DNA of 64,000 nucleotides from Acidipropionibacterium virtanenii (GTDB taxonomy: Bacteria > Actinomycetota > Actinomycetes > Propionibacteriales > Propionibacteriaceae): assembly GCF_003325455.1 (NCBI RefSeq), contig NZ_CP025198.1, positions 1,922,001-1,986,000 of the forward strand. Direction: 5' to 3'. Below the pieces are notes generated by a model. It worked only from the letters and a program-made list of their open reading frames with translations. It had not been told where the DNA came from and ran no database searches. Position 1 is the first letter of the stretch; the number at the start of each line of letters is the position of its first letter. Positions 18,627-31,069 of the stretch are shown piece after piece. The translations under genes and the position numbers were made by a program.

Positions 18627-19252
18627 CGGTCGCCGCCGGTCGCCACCTGCTGGAGCCGGGTGGCGAAGGCCACCAGACGCGCGACCTGGTCCGAGCCGTC
18701 GGCCGCAGGGCTCATCCGGATGGTGATGTCGTCGCCCGACAGGTTCCCGGTGTAACCGTGGTCGGCCTCGCAGGTCGGGTCGCCGCAGTCGGCGGGGGCC
18801 AGGTCGATCCTGGAGACCGCTCCCCAGGCGATCTGGAGCCAGGTCTCCACGGTGCTGCCGGCCGGTTGGACCGCATGCCCGAAGGATTCGGGGTGGGCGA
18901 TGACCCGGGTGAGGACCACCGAGGAGACCCGTCCGAAGGGGATGGATTCGCTCGAGGTGATCGCCTGGAGCTGGCCGTTCTCGGTGCGGTCGTCGGTGTG
19001 GCAGATGATCAGTCTGGTCGGGGTGCGCAGGATCACCGTCAGATGGCGGTGGATCTCGTCCATCTCGAAGGTCGCCTCGTGGTGGATGAGGTGGTCGAGA
19101 ACCTCTTCGACGCCGCAGGCGAGGGCCGCCGCGTCGATGACGACCTCGGGGAAGTACCCGCAGGACTCGATCTCGGCGGCGAGCGCCGGCGGCAGGGCCG
19201 GGCGGCCCGCCTGGAGGCGGGCCGCTCGGTCACGATGGTCGGAGGGTGTCAC
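18623..19252 (-). CDS. DUF5998 family protein
   Basis: The 209-residue protein has the conserved DUF5998 blocks IESCGYFPEVVIDAAALA, HLIHHEATFEMDEIHRHLTV and GTWLQIAWGA-like sequence, ending in DPTCEADHGYTG with two Cys and one His. The family is actinobacterial, of unknown function, and regularly sits beside the phosphodiesterase and sepH. GTG 19252 is the start, 7 nt after the OPT stop. Confidence 0.83.
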   Translation of the reverse strand: MTPSDHRDRAARLQAGRPALPPALAAEIESCGYFPEVVIDAAALACGVEEVLDHLIHHEATFEMDEIHRHLTVILRTPTRLIICHTDDRTENGQLQAITSSESIPFGRVSSVVLTRVIAHPESFGHAVQPAGSTVETWLQIAWGAVSRIDLAPADCGDPTCEADHGYTGNLSGDDITIRMSPAADGSDQVARLVAFATRLQQVATGGDR

Positions 19253-19259
19253 CTCGCCC

Positions 19260-21251
19260 TCAGCCCTGGTGCTCGGCGGCCGCCCTGGCCTCCGCCTTGC
19301 GGGTGGTCCAGCGGTAGAGCACCGCCAGGGTCGCGACGAAGATCACCACGCCGACGATCCCGGAGAAGCTCTCGTACCCGCCGGTGAGGAACGGCAGGAC
19401 CAGCGGGGAGTCGGATCCGGTGGCCGCGACGATGCCCGCGTAGATGACCCCGAAGATGCTCTCGCCGACGATGAGGCCGGTGGCCAGCAGGATGCCGGTG
19501 CGCTTCTTCTCGTCCACGTCGCCATTGGTGTGGGAGGCCCACCGGTTGTAGAGGGCTCCGACGGTGGCGCCGATCGGGATGGTCAGGGAGAGGGTGATCG
19601 GCAGGTACATGCCCATGCCGACGGCCAGCGGCGGCAGGCCGAAGCGGGCCTTGCTGGTCTTCTTGATCACCTCGTCGATGACGATGATGACGGCGCCGAT
19701 CCCGGCGCCCAGGCCGATGAGACCCCAGTCGAGGTCGCCGCCGAAGACGCCCTTGGCCAGCGAGGAGATGAGCGCGGCCTGGGGGGCCGCCAGGGCGTTG
19801 TCGCCCGCACCGGGAGCGCCGAGGAAGCCGAAGGCCTTCTGCATGAGATCCATCACCGGCGGGATGATCGCCGATCCGAAGACCACACCGATGATCAGCG
19901 CCACCTGCTGCTTCCACGGGGTCGATCCGACCAGTTGGCCGGTCTTGAGATCCTGCAGGTTGTCGTTGGAGATGGTGCCGATGCCGAAGACGATCGCGGC
20001 GGTGAACAGGGTGTAGGCGATCAGCGCGGCATTGTGCTGGGCGTCGGCCTGGCCGTAGACGCCCTTGATGATGACGGCGGCGATGAGGACGACGAGGATG
20101 CCGACGCCCGAGATCGGGCTGTTGGAGGCGCCGATGAGACCGGCCATGTAGCCGCAGACCGAGGCGACCACCAGGCCGATGAGCAGGGTGAACACGACGC
20201 TGACGGTGACGATGCCGGCGATGCCGCCGTGCAGCACGGTGCCGGAGGCGAAGTCCCACAGCAGGAAGGCGATCGGGATCATGCAGACCAGGGTGACGAT
20301 GGCGACGATGTTGATGGGGATGTCGCGCTCGGTGATCGGCACCTGGCCGCCGCCGCGGCGGGTGCGTGCCGAGGCGATGGCCTCCTTGATGCCCCTGGCG
20401 ATGGGTCCGATGATCTTGGCCAGGGTCCAGATCGCGGCGATGGCGATGCACCCGGCGCCCACGAAGCGGACGTCGGTACTGAAGATCGTGGAGACGACGT
20501 CCTCGAGCCCTCCCCCACCGAGCTTGCCGGAGCTCCGGATGGGCAGCAGCACCCCGTAGGAGATCAGCATGCCGACGAACATGGCGACGCCGACGGTGAG
20601 GCCGACGAGGTGACCGACCCCCATCAGCGCCATCGACAGGCTGGCACCGACCATGGTGCCGCCGTTACCGGTGCGGAAGGTCTTCGAGACCTCGGACCTG
20701 ACCAGGCCGAAGTCGGAGGCCAGCACGTATCCGGCGGAGCTGAGGGCGCCCGCGAGGATCACCTTGATGCCGACCTTGTTGGCGGCGGCCCCCTCGTGGG
20801 TGTCGCCGACCTTGAGCACCTCGGCTCCGGCGACGCCCTCGGGGTAGGGCAGGTCGGAACCGGTGACCAGGGCGCGGCGCAGCGGGATGGAGTACATGAC
20901 GCCGAGCAGGCCCCCGACGGCGCAGACCGCGGCGGTGGTCCAGTAGGGGAAGCCCTGCCACCATCCGACCATCACCAGGCCGGGAAGCACGAAGATGATG
21001 GCCGACAGGGTGCCGGCGGCCGAGGCGATGGTCTGGACGATGTTGTTCTCCACCACGGTGTGACTGGAGAATTTGTGAAGGATCGCCATCGAGATGACCG
21101 CGGCCGGAATCGAGGTGGCGAAGGTCAGGCCCACCTTGAGACCGAGATAGACGTTGGCGGCCGTGAAGACGAGCGTGATGAGCGCACCGATGATGACGGA
21201 GCGCACTGTGAGTTCACGGACCTGCGACGATGACCGGTCCAGTTGGGACAT
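19260..21251 (-). CDS. OPT family oligopeptide/metal-chelate transporter
   Basis: This 663-residue integral membrane protein has about 15-16 hydrophobic segments. The first is preceded by ELTVRSVIIGALITLVFT and contains the OPT signature ANVYLGLKVGLTFATSIPA. Other family blocks are PYPEGVAGAEVLKVG and GLIGASNSPISGVGI. OPT proteins import peptides or metal chelates with protons; which one cannot be told. ATG 21251 has GAGGAGAG upstream. The downstream DUF5998 and phosphodiesterase genes are tightly packed behind it. Confidence 0.93.
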   Translation of the reverse strand: MSQLDRSSSQVRELTVRSVIIGALITLVFTAANVYLGLKVGLTFATSIPAAVISMAILHKFSSHTVVENNIVQTIASAAGTLSAIIFVLPGLVMVGWWQGFPYWTTAAVCAVGGLLGVMYSIPLRRALVTGSDLPYPEGVAGAEVLKVGDTHEGAAANKVGIKVILAGALSSAGYVLASDFGLVRSEVSKTFRTGNGGTMVGASLSMALMGVGHLVGLTVGVAMFVGMLISYGVLLPIRSSGKLGGGGLEDVVSTIFSTDVRFVGAGCIAIAAIWTLAKIIGPIARGIKEAIASARTRRGGGQVPITERDIPINIVAIVTLVCMIPIAFLLWDFASGTVLHGGIAGIVTVSVVFTLLIGLVVASVCGYMAGLIGASNSPISGVGILVVLIAAVIIKGVYGQADAQHNAALIAYTLFTAAIVFGIGTISNDNLQDLKTGQLVGSTPWKQQVALIIGVVFGSAIIPPVMDLMQKAFGFLGAPGAGDNALAAPQAALISSLAKGVFGGDLDWGLIGLGAGIGAVIIVIDEVIKKTSKARFGLPPLAVGMGMYLPITLSLTIPIGATVGALYNRWASHTNGDVDEKKRTGILLATGLIVGESIFGVIYAGIVAATGSDSPLVLPFLTGGYESFSGIVGVVIFVATLAVLYRWTTRKAEARAAAEHQG

Positions 21252-21381
21252 GGGTGGACTCTCCTCGTGTCAGAAACAAGCCCGACTCACTATGCCACTC
21301 ATCGTCGTCGCAGCCACCCTCAGGATGACCGATTGCTCCCCTGCGCAGCCGGAGACCACCGAACGGGGCGTCGCGATGCTC

Positions 21382-21387
21382 TAGGGT
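21382..21387 (+). promoter_or_regulatory. -10 hexamer for a leaderless App1-like mRNA
   Basis: TAGGGT ends 7 nt before ATG 21395; no ribosome-binding site is present. Confidence 0.5.
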
Positions 21388-21394
21388 CGTGGCC

Positions 21395-22453
21395 ATGACC
21401 AACCGGCCCTTCATCGGCGCTCGGATCGAGGAGGCGCTGGTGCGCCGCCTCAATCGGATCCTGGCCCGGCGCGGCTGGGTGAACTCCATCATCCCCTTCT
21501 ACGGATACGGCTCGCAGACTCAGATCCGGGTGCTGGCGCGGGTGGTTCTGGCCCCCCCGCTGGGCCGCACCGTCCTGGGCCGGGTGGCCGATGACTTCCT
21601 CACCCAGCGGGGCTGGCGCAACTTCGTGGGCCTGCCCAGCCCGTGCGCCGAGGTCGGCATCGATCTGCCGGGCGACCGGGTGCAGGTCCGCTCCGACCGG
21701 GAAGGGTATGTCGACCTGCGCTTCCCGAACCCCGGTCTCGCCCCGGGATGGCACGATGTGGCGCTGCACGGGCCTGGAGGCTCCCACTCCTCGGCCAGTG
21801 TCCTGGTGGTGGGACCCGACCAGGACTTCGGGATCATCTCCGACATCGACGACACCGTCATCTCCACCTCTCTGCCCCGGCTGCTGATCGCCGCATGGAA
21901 CTCCTTCGTACGGACCGAGCAGGCGCGCCAACCGATCCCGGGGATGGCCCGGATGTACCAACGGCTGCTGGCCGACCAGCCCGACGCCCCGGTGATGTAC
22001 GTGTCGACCGGGGCGTGGAACACCTACCCCTTCCTCACCCGCTTCCTGGCCCGCCACGGCTATCCCGCCGGCCCGCTGCTGCTGACGGACTGGGGGCCGA
22101 CCAACACCGGCTGGTTCAGGTCGGGCACCGATCACAAGCGGGAGGCGATGCGCGAACTCGCCCGCGCCCTGCCCGGAGTCCGGTGGGTCCTGGTGGGCGA
22201 CGACGGCCAGCACGATGTCGCCCTGTACAACGAGTTCGACCGGGAGCACCCGGCCAGGGTGCGCGCCATCGCGATCCGCGAGCTGACCCCCACCGAGCAG
22301 GTCCTGGCCCACGGCACGGCCGCCGGTCTGGATCCCGTCTCGCGCAGGAGGCGGAAGGCCGGCCCGGCCCCGCTGGTCCGGGCCCCCGACGGGGATCTTC
22401 TGTACCCTCCACTGCGGAGCGTGCTGGCCCAGACCGACAGGGACGGCGGTTGA
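21395..22453 (+). CDS. App1 family phosphatase-like protein (DUF2183)
   Basis: The 352-residue protein has an N-terminal region of about 130 residues and a HAD-like App1 catalytic domain. The DxD motif is in FGIISDIDDTVIST, followed by YVSTGAWNTYPFLTRFL, LLLTDWGP and WVLVGDDGQHDVALYNEF. Yeast App1 is a phosphatidate phosphatase; bacterial members are uncharacterised. ATG 21395 fits both the family start and a leaderless transcript; a GTG two codons upstream is possible. It is monocistronic, with parC beginning 117 nt later. Confidence 0.85.
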   Translation: MTNRPFIGARIEEALVRRLNRILARRGWVNSIIPFYGYGSQTQIRVLARVVLAPPLGRTVLGRVADDFLTQRGWRNFVGLPSPCAEVGIDLPGDRVQVRSDREGYVDLRFPNPGLAPGWHDVALHGPGGSHSSASVLVVGPDQDFGIISDIDDTVISTSLPRLLIAAWNSFVRTEQARQPIPGMARMYQRLLADQPDAPVMYVSTGAWNTYPFLTRFLARHGYPAGPLLLTDWGPTNTGWFRSGTDHKREAMRELARALPGVRWVLVGDDGQHDVALYNEFDREHPARVRAIAIRELTPTEQVLAHGTAAGLDPVSRRRRKAGPAPLVRAPDGDLLYPPLRSVLAQTDRDGG

Positions 22454-22570
22454 AGGTCCCGGAGGCGGGCGGCACACGGGCCCGGATCGCCGCATGTCGG
22501 TGTCATCGGTCACAATGAGGGGCGCCGCGGTCGCTGAGGCCGTGGTCCACGGGAGGAGCAGGACAGTTCG

Positions 22571-25105
22571 ATGGCACGATCGACCGCCGATGACGAGTTC
22601 ACCGAGAACATCATCGATGTGGACGTCTCCAGCGAGATGGAGAACAGCTACCTGGAGTACGCGTACTCGGTGATCTACTCCCGGGCGCTGCCCGATGCGC
22701 GCGACGGGCTCAAACCCGTCCAGCGGAGGATCCTCTACACCATGGGCGATATGGGGGTCCGCCCCGATCGTCCCCACGTGAAGTCGGCCCGCGTGGTGGG
22801 TCAGGTGATGGGCCAGCTCCATCCCCACGGCGACTCCGCCATCTACGACGCGCTGGTGAGGATGGCCCAGCCCTGGGCGATGCGCCTGCCGTTGATCGAC
22901 GGCCACGGCAACTTCGGCGCCCTGGACGCCGGCCCGGCCGCCATGCGGTACACCGAGTGCCGGATGTCCCCGGCGGCGGGGGCGATGATCGCCGGCCTGG
23001 ACGAGGACACCGTCGACTTCGTGCCGAACTACGACGGCAAGGAGACCGAACCGGCCGTGCTGCCGGCCGCCTTCCCGAATCTGCTGGTCAACGGAGCCTC
23101 GGGGATCGCGGTGGGCATGGCCACGAATATGCCGCCGCACAACCTGGTGGAGGTGATCGCGGCGCTGCGGCACATGCTCGACCATCCTGACGCCGATCTC
23201 GCCACCATCATGCGTTTCATCCCCGGGCCCGACCTGCCGACCGGTGGCAGGATCATCGGTCTGGAGGGCATCCGGGACGCCTATCGCACCGGGCGCGGCA
23301 CCTTCCGCATCCGGGCCACCAGCACCATCGAACGCGTCTCCCCGCGCCGTCAGGGGATCGTCGTCACCGCACTTCCGTACATGGTGGGTCCGGAGAAGAT
23401 CATCGATCAGCTCAAGACGCTGGTGCAGTCCAAGAAGATCTCGGGGATCGCCGACGTCAAGGACCTCACCGATCTGGCGAACGGCACCCGGCTGGTGATC
23501 GAGGTCAAGAACGGCATCAATGCCGAGGCGATGCTCCAGCGGCTCTACAAGCTCACCAAGCTCGAGGACACCTTCGGCATCAACAACGTGGCCCTGGTCG
23601 ACGGCCAGCCGCGCACCCTCGGCCTGATGGAGCTGCTGCAGGTCTACCTGGAGCACCGCCTCGACGTCACGCTGCGTCGCACCCGGTTCCAGCTGCGCAA
23701 GGCCACCGACCGGCTGCACCTGGTCGAGGGGCTGCTCATCGCGATCCTCGACATCGATGACGTCATCGCGATCATCCGGTCCTCCGAGGATGTCGCAGAG
23801 GCCCGTACCCGTCTCATGGAGGCCTTCGAGCTGGACGAGATCCAGACCAACTACATCCTCGACATGCAGCTGCGCCGACTCACGAGACTGTCGCGGATCG
23901 AGCTGGAGTCCGAGCGCGACGACCTGAAGGCCGAGATCGACCGGCTCACCCTGATCGTCACCGACGACCGTCGCCTCCGCAAGGTCGTCTCCCAGGAGCT
24001 GGCCGCGATCGCCAAGAGTTACGGCACTCCTCGTCGCACCGTTCTGATGGGTTCCTCGGGAGCCGCAGAGTCGGCCGCGGGGCCCCTGGAGGTACCCGAC
24101 GACCCCACCTGGGTGCTGCTGTCGGCGACCGGACGGATCGCCCGGATCGACACCCCCGACGGGCTGCCCGCGACCGGCCCGCGAGCCAGGCACGACGTCA
24201 TCGTCTCGACGGCACGGACGACGGCCCGCGGGGAGTTCGCCGTCCTCACCTCGGCCGGCCGCCTCATCAGAGCCAGGGCCATCGATCTGGTGAACCTGCC
24301 GGCCACCGCGACCGCGCCCTCGCTGACCGGCGGCACCCCGGTCGCCGAACTCGTCATGCTGAACAAGGGCGAGCGGGCGATCGCGGTCTCCGGCCTTCCC
24401 GACCAGGGTCCGGCCCTGGCCCTGGGCACTCGTGACGGCATCGTCAAGAGGGTCAACCCGGAGATCTCGGGCCAGGACTGGTGGGAGGTCATCACCCTCA
24501 AGGGCGATGACGAGGTGGTCGGGGCGGCCGAGCTGGACGTCGATGACGGCGAACGGGCCCAGTTGTGCTTCATCACCGAATCGGCCAGTCTGCTGCATTT
24601 CAGCGCCTCCCTGGTGCGTCCCCAGGGCCGCAAGGGCTCGGGTGTCGCCGGCATCAGGTCGGCCTCCCCGGTGATCTTCTTCGGGGTGGTGACGGGGGAC
24701 GACGCCGTCGTGGTGACCGGAGCCGACGACGCCCCCGGCGCTCAGGGGTCCGGATCGGTCAAGGTCACCGGCCTCGACCTCTTCCCCGCCAAGGGCCGGG
24801 CCACCGGAGGTGTCCGCTGCCACCGCTTCCTGCGGTCCGAGTCCGGGCTGGCCCTGGCCTGGGCGGGACCACGGCCCGCCGTCGCCGGCACCGCGACCGG
24901 AAGGCCCGTGGAACTGCCCGCCGAGAACGACCGGCGCGACGGATCCGGTGACCAGATCCCGACCCCGATCACCGGCGTCGCCTCGCGCCTGGCCGGTGCG
25001 ATCCCGGAACCCGAGACCTCACCGGCGGCTCTGCCGACCGACGCACGGCCCCTCATCGATCCGCCCGAGCGGGGCGATCAGCCCGGCCTGTTCGATGAGA
25101 GCTAG
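22571..25105 (+). CDS. parC: DNA topoisomerase IV subunit A (GyrA/ParC family)
   Basis: The 844-residue type IIA subunit cleaves and religates DNA to decatenate or relax the chromosome. The catalytic Tyr127 is in MRYTEC, and the quinolone-region loop [12 protein letters not shown] is at 84-95. A winged-helix and tower region follows, then a coiled gate (about 430-480), and a C-terminal beta-propeller whose blades ([25 protein letters not shown]) are degenerate. It starts at ATG 22571 after GGGAGGAGCAGGA. It pairs with parE at 28.5-30.6 kb, in reverse orientation; this location near the sigma factors matches the second (ParC-like) pair of Streptomyces. Confidence 0.93.
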   Translation: MARSTADDEFTENIIDVDVSSEMENSYLEYAYSVIYSRALPDARDGLKPVQRRILYTMGDMGVRPDRPHVKSARVVGQVMGQLHPHGDSAIYDALVRMAQPWAMRLPLIDGHGNFGALDAGPAAMRYTECRMSPAAGAMIAGLDEDTVDFVPNYDGKETEPAVLPAAFPNLLVNGASGIAVGMATNMPPHNLVEVIAALRHMLDHPDADLATIMRFIPGPDLPTGGRIIGLEGIRDAYRTGRGTFRIRATSTIERVSPRRQGIVVTALPYMVGPEKIIDQLKTLVQSKKISGIADVKDLTDLANGTRLVIEVKNGINAEAMLQRLYKLTKLEDTFGINNVALVDGQPRTLGLMELLQVYLEHRLDVTLRRTRFQLRKATDRLHLVEGLLIAILDIDDVIAIIRSSEDVAEARTRLMEAFELDEIQTNYILDMQLRRLTRLSRIELESERDDLKAEIDRLTLIVTDDRRLRKVVSQELAAIAKSYGTPRRTVLMGSSGAAESAAGPLEVPDDPTWVLLSATGRIARIDTPDGLPATGPRARHDVIVSTARTTARGEFAVLTSAGRLIRARAIDLVNLPATATAPSLTGGTPVAELVMLNKGERAIAVSGLPDQGPALALGTRDGIVKRVNPEISGQDWWEVITLKGDDEVVGAAELDVDDGERAQLCFITESASLLHFSASLVRPQGRKGSGVAGIRSASPVIFFGVVTGDDAVVVTGADDAPGAQGSGSVKVTGLDLFPAKGRATGGVRCHRFLRSESGLALAWAGPRPAVAGTATGRPVELPAENDRRDGSGDQIPTPITGVASRLAGAIPEPETSPAALPTDARPLIDPPERGDQPGLFDES

Positions 25106-25160
25106 CCATGCACACCCCGCTGTGACGCCCCGGCGGTCGCTCCTGTGGTCCGAATATGAG

Positions 25161-25166
25161 TAATCT
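25161..25166 (+). promoter_or_regulatory. -10 hexamer for a leaderless carbonic anhydrase mRNA
   Basis: TAATCT ends 7 nt before ATG 25174, suggesting that ATG rather than the upstream ATG 25156 is the start. Confidence 0.45.
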
Positions 25167-25173
25167 GACGCCC

Positions 25174-25659
25174 ATGGGATTCAACGACCTCCTCGCCGGG
25201 AATGCCCGATACGCCTCCGGCTTCCAATGGGCCGGAACACCGGGCGTGGCGGCCCGCGGGGTGGCTGTGATCACCTGCATGGACTCCCGCCTCGATCCGC
25301 TGGCGATGCTCGACCTGACGGTCGGCGACGCCAAGATCCTGCGGACCCCGGGAGGCCGGGTCACCCCGGAGGTGGTCACCGGCCTGGTGGTCGGCGTCCA
25401 CCTGCTCGGCGTCGACCGCATCTTGGTGATCGCCCACACGAGATGCGCCATGGCCTCGGGCGACGACGCGCAGATCGCCGACGCGATCGCAGCGGCCGAC
25501 GGTACCCGGGTACACGGAATGGCGATCGGGGCCTCGACGGACCAGGCCGCAGCCCTCGACTTCGACGTCTCCCTGCTCCGGGCCGATCCACTCGTCTCCG
25601 CCGAGATCGGCGGCTTCATGTACGACGTCGACACCGGCATCCTCACCCAAGTCCACTGA
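25174..25659 (+). CDS. Beta-class carbonic anhydrase
   Basis: This zinc enzyme interconverts CO2 and bicarbonate. Ligands are visible as Cys in VITCMDSRLD, and His and Cys in VIAHTRCAM; Asp and Arg of CMDSR form the catalytic dyad. At about 161 residues it is the short beta-CA type found in Actinobacteria (Rv1284 group). ATG 25174 matches where homology begins (MGFNDLLAGNARYASGF); an in-frame ATG at 25156 would add six residues. It stands between parC and a membrane protein gene, with no obvious partner. Confidence 0.9.
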   Translation: MGFNDLLAGNARYASGFQWAGTPGVAARGVAVITCMDSRLDPLAMLDLTVGDAKILRTPGGRVTPEVVTGLVVGVHLLGVDRILVIAHTRCAMASGDDAQIADAIAAADGTRVHGMAIGASTDQAAALDFDVSLLRADPLVSAEIGGFMYDVDTGILTQVH

Positions 25660-25684
25660 CACCCGACGATCCAGGAGAAACAGG

Positions 25685-27085
25685 ATGAACGACAACTCGG
25701 GCAATCAGCCCTGGGGACCCAACAATCAGGGCCAGTGGCAACCTGACAGCGGCTCGGATCCCCAGAGCTGGGGGTCTGCGAATCAGCAGCCGCAGACCTG
25801 GCAGTCCCCATCGCAGCAGTCCTGGTCCAACCAGGGCCAGCAACCGGGACAGCCCGGCCCCTACGACGGCGCCACTCAGACCTGGCCGGCCGCCGAGCAG
25901 AACACCTGGGGATCGGCCAACGATCCGAACCAGGGCCAGTGGGCGGGCCAGCAGCAACCCGGTCAGGGATCCCCGGACTGGAACACCGGCCAGCAGGCCC
26001 AGTGGGCCGCACAGCCGCCCAACGGCGGGGCCGGCGGACCCGGGGCCCCTGGCGGCCAGGGAGGCTCCCACAAGGGACTGGGTATCGGCATCGCCGTCGT
26101 CGCGGTGGTGCTGGTCGCAGCCATCGGCCTGGCGTTCTTCCTGGTCAACCGCAACAAGAACAGCTCGGCGAGCGGTTCGGGTTCGACATCGGCGAATGCC
26201 AACGCCATCATCGAGAAGCCGGACGCGGCCCTCAAGGACTACTTCGACGCGCTCATCAAGGGAGACTCCAAGCGCGCCCTCAAGTACGGCAGCAGCACCA
26301 ACACGGGCTCCTCGAAATACCTCACCGATGAAATGCTGAAGGCCTCCCAGAAGGCCAATCCGATCTCGGGGGTCGAGGTCTCCGGGGACACCAGCTCGCA
26401 GTCCTCGGCCTCTCTGTCGGCCTCCTACTCCATCGGCGAGGAGGAGGTGTCCGCCACCTACCGGATGTACCGCTCCGGGAAGGGAAGCCGCTGGCAGATG
26501 ACCAGGGCCGCTTCCGATGTCGACCTCTCCTCGATGGGCAGCGACACGTTGAAGATCAACGGCATCAGCGTCAAGGCCGAGAAGATCTCCCTGTTCCCGG
26601 GCGGCTACACCTTCGATTCGGGCAATGAGTACATCAAGTACGGGAACGACGACGACTCGACGATGTACGTCAAGGACCCGTCCACCTACGTGTCCTCCTA
26701 CGACCTGAGCCCCCAGCTCACCGCCAAGGGCGTCTCGACCTACAAGGATCTGGTCCGGGCCAAGCTGACCAGCTGCCTGGCCTCTCACAAGATCCGCCCC
26801 GACGGGTGCCCCTTCTACTCCCCGACCACCACCAACCAGGGGTCGAAGATCACCGAGGACTCCCTGAACTACTCCTCCACCAGCCTGAACAGCATCGACT
26901 CGATGACGCCGAGGCTGGACTCGGGGACCACGAAGGCCAAGTCCTATCTGTACCTCAGCGTCCAGGTGACCGGCAAGGCCGTCAACTCCAGCGGGGAGGC
27001 GGTCAGCGTCTCGGGCTACGCGACCACCACCGGAAACTACCCGGTCGTGGACTTCGGCACCGCCAAGCCGACCCTCACCTGGTGA
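25685..27085 (+). CDS. Trp/Gln-rich single-pass membrane protein with extracytoplasmic domain
   Basis: I do not recognise a named family. The 466-residue product has three parts. Residues 1-128 are low-complexity Gln/Asn/Pro/Gly sequence with ten Trp at roughly 8-20 residue spacing and recurring QGQW, QTW and SWGSAN units. Residues 131-155 form one membrane helix, which would leave the first part in the cytoplasm. Residues 175-466 are Ser/Thr-rich and look exported; the DYFDALIKGD segment and FPGGYTFDSG recall NTF2-like and TcaA/YvbJ-like modules. ATG 25685 follows AGGAGAAACAGG. It ends at a strong hairpin, so it is monocistronic or follows the carbonic anhydrase. Confidence 0.75.
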   Translation: MNDNSGNQPWGPNNQGQWQPDSGSDPQSWGSANQQPQTWQSPSQQSWSNQGQQPGQPGPYDGATQTWPAAEQNTWGSANDPNQGQWAGQQQPGQGSPDWNTGQQAQWAAQPPNGGAGGPGAPGGQGGSHKGLGIGIAVVAVVLVAAIGLAFFLVNRNKNSSASGSGSTSANANAIIEKPDAALKDYFDALIKGDSKRALKYGSSTNTGSSKYLTDEMLKASQKANPISGVEVSGDTSSQSSASLSASYSIGEEEVSATYRMYRSGKGSRWQMTRAASDVDLSSMGSDTLKINGISVKAEKISLFPGGYTFDSGNEYIKYGNDDDSTMYVKDPSTYVSSYDLSPQLTAKGVSTYKDLVRAKLTSCLASHKIRPDGCPFYSPTTTNQGSKITEDSLNYSSTSLNSIDSMTPRLDSGTTKAKSYLYLSVQVTGKAVNSSGEAVSVSGYATTTGNYPVVDFGTAKPTLTW

Positions 27086-27119
27086 GCTGAGCCGGCCGGC
27101 CCGGACCGGTTGACACGAC

Positions 27120-27150
27120 GATGCCCCGGAACCTCTGGTTCCGGGGCATC
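27120..27150. terminator. Bidirectional terminator hairpin
   Basis: A perfect 14-bp stem (27120-27133 with 27137-27150) with a 3-nt loop lies between the convergent membrane-protein and MFS genes. There is no T-run on either side. Confidence 0.75.
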
Positions 27151-27173
27151 GTCGCGATCCGGCTGTCGCGGCC

Positions 27174-28491
27174 TCAGTGCAGCGCCGGAGCGGCGACGTC
27201 CTTGACCGGGATCATGGCCAGCAGGCCGGCCAGCAGGACCACTGCGATGCCGAGAATCCCCCAGTACTGGTTGTTGTCGCCGCCTCCGATCATCCGCCCT
27301 GCCGTGATGAACAGGCCGAACAGCAGCGGAGCCAGGAAGGAGACGGCCTTGCCGGTCGTGGCGTAGAGCCCGAACACCTCGCCCTGCATCTGCTTGGGGC
27401 AGGCTCGTGCCAGATAGGAGCGGGAGGCCGACTGGGCGGGACCGACGAAGGCGCACATCGCCATGCCGAGCACCCAGAACACGATCGGCCCGCCGTTGTG
27501 CAGGACGAAGACGGCGACGGCGACGGCGATGAGGATCACCAGGGATCCGATGATGACGCGGCGCGGGCCGATCCTGTCGTCGAGCAGCCCGAAGCCGATG
27601 GTCGACACCCCCGCGACCAGATTCGCCGCGATCCCGAAGACGAGGACCTGGGCCGAGGTGAATCCGAAGGTCTGCTTGGCGATCGGCCCGCCGAACTGGA
27701 AGACGCCGTTGAGCCCGTCGCGGAACAGTGCGGAGGCAATCAGGAAGACCACGATGCCGCGGTGGGTGCGCCACAGCCCGGCGACGGAGCGCCCCAGCCG
27801 GCGGTAGGCGCCCACCAGACCGGTCCCCGCGGTGATGCCGGTACGGGGACGGTCGCGCAGGATGATGAAGGTGGGCAGAGTGAGCAGCACGATCCATGCT
27901 GCGCAGAAGAGCATGGAGACCCGGATATTCATGCCATTGGTGGCGGTGACGCCGAACCATCCGACGTCGGGCTGAATCCAGGCGACGTAGATCACCAGAA
28001 GGGCGATGATGCCGCCCATGTAGCCCAGCCCCCAGCCGAAGCCGGAGATCCGGCCCACCTTGCCGCCGCCGGCCACCTCGTCGAGCAGGCCGTTGTACAG
28101 GGCGCTTGCGACATCGCTGATGACCGTCCCGATTCCCAGCAGCACCAGGCCGAGGAGGAGGTAGGAGGCGCGGGCCTGGATGAAGAAGAGGCATCCCGAC
28201 ATCAGGGCGAGGGCCCAGGTGAGCCATTTCAGGGTGCCGAGGCGCCGGCCGCTGCGGTCGGCCCACTGCCCCACCACGGGGGCCAGCAGGGCGATGCACA
28301 GGCCGGCCAGAGCCATCGTCCAGGACAGCGAGGTGCTGGTGTGGTCGTTGGAGCCGAAGGAGTCGCTGACGATGTAGACACTGAACACGAAGGTCGTGAT
28401 GACCGAATTGAAGGGCTGGGTGCCCGGGTCCCACATCGCCCAACCGAGGATCCGGCGACGCCGGGCCCGTCGGTCTGCGGGCGGGGCGGCA

Positions 28492-28499
<8 letters not shown>
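27174..28499 (-). CDS. MFS transporter, UMF1/Atg22-like
   Basis: The 441-residue, 12-helix major facilitator has the UMF1 opening GWAMWDPGTQPFNSVITTF, the MFS loop motif GQWADRSGRRLG after helix 2, and a second-half repeat with LLDDRIGPRRVI. The substrate is unknown. ATG 28499 is chosen because AGGAG lies 7 nt upstream, inside parE; the gene starts 8 bp before the parE stop and is translationally coupled to it. An association of this transporter with topoisomerase IV is positional only. Confidence 0.88.
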
Positions 28500-30612
<2,113 letters not shown>

Positions 30613-30618
30613 GGGATG

Positions 30619-30624
30619 AGACTA
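30619..30624 (-). promoter_or_regulatory. -10 hexamer for a leaderless parE mRNA
   Basis: On the minus strand TAGTCT ends 6 nt before GTG 30612. Confidence 0.5.
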
Positions 30625-30817
30625 CCGGGCCGCTCCGACATCGCCGGGGCACGGCCGCCGGTGGGCGGGGCGGCGGGGGCCCGCTGGTGCGGCCCGTTAC
30701 GATGGGGAACATATCGGGCCGACGGTGCGTTCCACTGGCGGTTCGCGGGACCGCAGATCGCGGTCCTGGCACCGGTACTGCCGGACGGGAGTACCAGATC
30801 CTACTGAGGAGGTTGCC

Positions 30818-31015
30818 ATGAGTACCACGATGATCGAGGACCGCGCACTCACCGCTTCCGATCGTTGCGACCGTTGCGGCGCGCAGGCGTACTTCCGTGT
30901 GACCCTCCACAACGGCGGGGAGCTGCTGTTCTGCGCCCACCACGCCAAGGCCCACGAGGACAAGCTGAGACAGGTCGCACTGTCGATCCAGGATGAGAGC
31001 GGACGACTGAGCTGA
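30818..31015 (+). CDS. DUF7455 small zinc-binding-like protein
   Basis: The 65-residue protein has CDRC near 22-25 and FCAHHAKAH near 46-54, a plausible Cys/His zinc site. The family is common in Actinobacteria beside sigma factors and topoisomerase genes; its role is unknown. ATG 30818 follows GAGGAGG. It is divergent from parE and ends at a hairpin terminator. Confidence 0.8.
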   Translation: MSTTMIEDRALTASDRCDRCGAQAYFRVTLHNGGELLFCAHHAKAHEDKLRQVALSIQDESGRLS

Positions 31016-31037
31016 ACTGATATCGCATCACCCGAGC

Positions 31038-31065
31038 GCGGGCACCGGATCCTTCCGGTGCCCGC
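31038..31065. terminator. Bidirectional terminator hairpin
   Basis: A perfect 12-bp stem (31038-31049 with 31054-31065) with loop TCCT lies between the convergent DUF7455 and acetyltransferase genes. Confidence 0.75.
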
Positions 31066-31069
31066 GTCG

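Noticed and set aside
18852-21233. Long open frame antisense to the OPT transporter
   Set aside because: It is an Asp/Gly/His-rich shadow of a membrane protein gene with no start signal or domain.
21320-24823. Open frame of more than 1100 codons antisense to parC and the App1-like gene
   Set aside because: The opposite strand encodes unmistakable topoisomerase IV subunit A; the antisense product has compositional bias and no family features.
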